Shown piece after piece: positions 7,416-8,312 of a stretch of DNA of 8,312 nt (within the stretch, counting starts at the first letter, position 1; each line of letters begins with the position of its first letter). The stretch spans positions 11,230-19,541 of the forward strand of contig JAURGV010000009.1 in assembly GCA_030833605.1 (NCBI GenBank), written 5' to 3'. Under the pieces are notes generated by a model. The model ran no database searches, was not told the DNA's origin, and was given only the letters and a program-made list of their open reading frames with translations. A program made the position numbers and the translations under genes. This DNA comes from Rhodothermales bacterium. Lineage in GTDB: Bacteria; Bacteroidota; Rhodothermia; Rhodothermales; UBA10348.

Positions 7416-7446
7416 GACAATCCAATCAAACCTTTTACAAAAGAAA

Positions 7447-7920
7447 ATGAAACGTATCCTTACCCTCGCCCTCGCTCTTATCGCATTCACACCTGCAGCT
7501 TTCGCATAGTCAAATGTTGCTAGTCAACAGGTTCAAATCAACGTTTCGGAAATCGCGGTAATCGCAGTTACCGGAAATGTGAACATGACGATCAATTCGG
7601 CATCTGCTGGACAAGCACCTGACGCGGCAACTGCAACCGTTGCCTATAACATGACAACCAACGGCACAAATAAAAAAATCTCTGCCGCCTTAGACACGGC
7701 TATGCCAACTGGACTAACGTTAAATGCGACCATGGCTGCACCAGAAAGCGCTACATCTAGCGGTAAGCTAGCTCTATCAACCACCAGTGTTGACTTGGTA
7801 ACTGCCATTTCCAAAGTTCGCGGTACCGGCTTGGCGCTTAACTACGAAGCCGTTGCAACGGTTGACGCCTCACCTGACTCGTACACACGTACAGTTACCT
7901 ATATCATCACCAACAACTAA
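7447..7920 (+). pseudogene. Small secreted, probably beta-sandwich protein gene interrupted by in-frame TAG right after the signal peptide
   Basis: The ATG at 7447 opens a textbook Sec signal peptide, MKRILTLALALIAFTPAAFA, ending in an AFA cleavage site. The next codon is TAG (7507-7509), and the same frame then stays open for 136 more codons to TAA at 7918-7920. With the TAG read as Gln (one C-to-T change from CAG) the product would be 157 residues with mature N-terminus QSNVASQQVQINVSEIAV. The mature part is rich in Thr, Ala, Ser, Asn and Val, with alternating hydrophobic strands such as NVNMTINSAS, TVAYNMTTNG and RTVTYIITNN near the C-terminus, and no cysteines or membrane segment. This suggests a single beta-sandwich, broadly like small fimbrial, coat-U or DUF4402-type secreted proteins, but I cannot assign a family. 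Internal starts (GTG 7579, ATG 7585) would give a protein without an export signal. A strong terminator follows. It may be a fresh nonsense mutation, a sequencing error or a suppressed stop. Confidence 0.75.
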
Positions 7921-7944
7921 TCCCAATTATTTTGAATGGGATAA

Positions 7945-7976
7945 GGGGCGGCTCCGATAGGAGCCGCCCCTTTTTT
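7945..7976 (+). terminator. Strong rho-independent terminator
   Basis: GGGGCGGCTCC (7945-7955) pairs perfectly with GGAGCCGCCCC (7960-7970) around a GATA tetraloop and is followed by six T residues (7971-7976). Flanking A residues extend the stem into the T-run. It lies 24 bp after the secreted-protein stop and is oriented for that gene. On the minus strand the same stem is followed only by TTATC, so it may terminate the converging membrane-protein transcript less efficiently. Confidence 0.93.
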
Positions 7977-8000
7977 CGTTTTGGGCCTATAGAAACCCCG

Positions 8001-8312
8001 TTAAATGGGTTCTTCCCCGGGCTGATACTTCCATAATTTTATCACTAGAGGGACAGCGACCACAGCCGGTAATAGTGACAAAGGTCCAATCCAAGACAGC
8101 CAAAACATCCCTAATGAAGGTAAAATCCAAACCGAGGTCACCGGTAGAAGACCAATCAACAACAGCACAACCGAAATGTAGAACCAACGTCCCTGCTCTT
8201 CTTTTGGAAGTACGGTTAGTAAAATGGCGGTAGAAACCAGTCCCAATAAGATCAGATGTAGAAAAAGAATTCGATCGTTGTGTTGGGCTGCCCACCAAAA
8301 CGATGGGTTTGG
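8001..8312 (-). CDS. Small multi-pass membrane protein of unknown function, N-terminus beyond right edge
   Basis: The reading frame is open from the right window edge to the TAA at 8001-8003, giving 103 residues. An internal TTG could be taken as a start at 8246, but the frame continues upstream through PNPSFWWAAQHNDRIL with hydrophobic sequence directly abutting, so the true start is outside the window. Three hydrophobic segments are visible: LFLHLILLGLVSTAILLTVL, then FYISVVLLLIGLLPVTSVWI after the charged PKEEQGR loop, then a long WLSWIGPLSLLPAVVAVPLVI stretch. The tail, KLWKYQPGEEPI, is charged and probably cytosolic. I recognise no family motif. It converges on the secreted-protein gene with the terminator in between. 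Confidence 0.7.
   Translation of the reverse strand, partial: PNPSFWWAAQHNDRILFLHLILLGLVSTAILLTVLPKEEQGRWFYISVVLLLIGLLPVTSVWILPSLGMFWLSWIGPLSLLPAVVAVPLVIKLWKYQPGEEPI

Larger units (their letters stand above)
7186..7446. other. Divergent intergenic region between permease and secreted-protein gene
   Basis: This 261-bp spacer must hold the promoters of the minus-strand permease operon and the plus-strand secreted-protein gene. I see no coding potential here beyond shadow frames. Two symmetrical elements lie close together, a 14-bp palindrome and a 6-bp hairpin (listed separately). A weak promoter-like pair faces the secreted-protein gene. For the permease side I found no convincing -33/-7 or -35/-10 pair. 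Confidence 0.6.

Noticed and set aside
7507..7509. TAG as evidence of stop-codon reassignment
   Set aside because: Three neighbouring genes use TAG as their terminating codon, and no other in-frame TAG interrupts a conserved gene in the window.
7579..7920. Secreted-protein gene taken as starting at the internal GTG (113 residues)
   Set aside because: The same frame continues upstream through coherent sequence to a perfect signal peptide at 7447, interrupted only by one TAG. An internal start would give a cytosolic protein with secreted-type composition.
7987..8298. Minus-strand 103-codon frame overlapping the right-edge membrane protein
   Set aside because: The alternative frame has mixed, non-membrane composition without a domain; the other frame has three clear hydrophobic segments and stays open to the window edge.

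Overview
The window looks like part of a chromosome from a Bacteroidota-type bacterium or a close FCB relative such as Balneolota or Rhodothermota. The evidence is indirect. Start codons have no convincing GGAGG-type ribosome binding sites and several sit behind A/T-rich leaders. The large FtsX-type permease begins with the MIKNY...LRN...KGYSFINI signature common in that group. Base composition is moderate. I cannot assign a genus. Nothing suggests a plasmid, phage, insertion sequence or CRISPR array.

Layout from left to right: (1) 1-1065, + strand, the C-terminal 354 residues of a long-chain acyl-CoA synthetase cut by the left edge. (2) 1120-3840, - strand, a compact ferrous-iron uptake operon transcribed feoA-feoA-feoB, with an ATGA overlap and a 1-nt gap between genes. 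A 25-bp near-perfect palindrome at 3895-3919, just upstream, looks like the operator of an iron-responsive repressor. (3) 3981-7185, - strand, an FtsX/MacB-type ABC permease followed 13 bp later by a lipoprotein with a formylglycine-generating-enzyme (SUMF1) fold that lacks the catalytic cysteines. (4) 7186-7446, a divergent intergenic region holding a 14-bp perfect palindrome and a small perfect hairpin. (5) 7447-7920, + strand, a small secreted, probably beta-sandwich protein gene interrupted by an in-frame TAG directly after its signal peptide, followed by a strong intrinsic terminator. (6) 8001-8312, - strand, the C-terminal part of a small multi-pass membrane protein running off the right edge.

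The Feo genes form one functional unit: FeoB is the Fe(II) permease, and the two FeoA proteins are its small cytosolic SH3-like partners. The permease and the SUMF1-like lipoprotein are probably co-transcribed and may form a cell-envelope complex, but that is inference. The most unusual sequence-level observation is the amber codon in the secreted-protein gene: the reading frame before and after it is continuous and the product makes sense on both sides.
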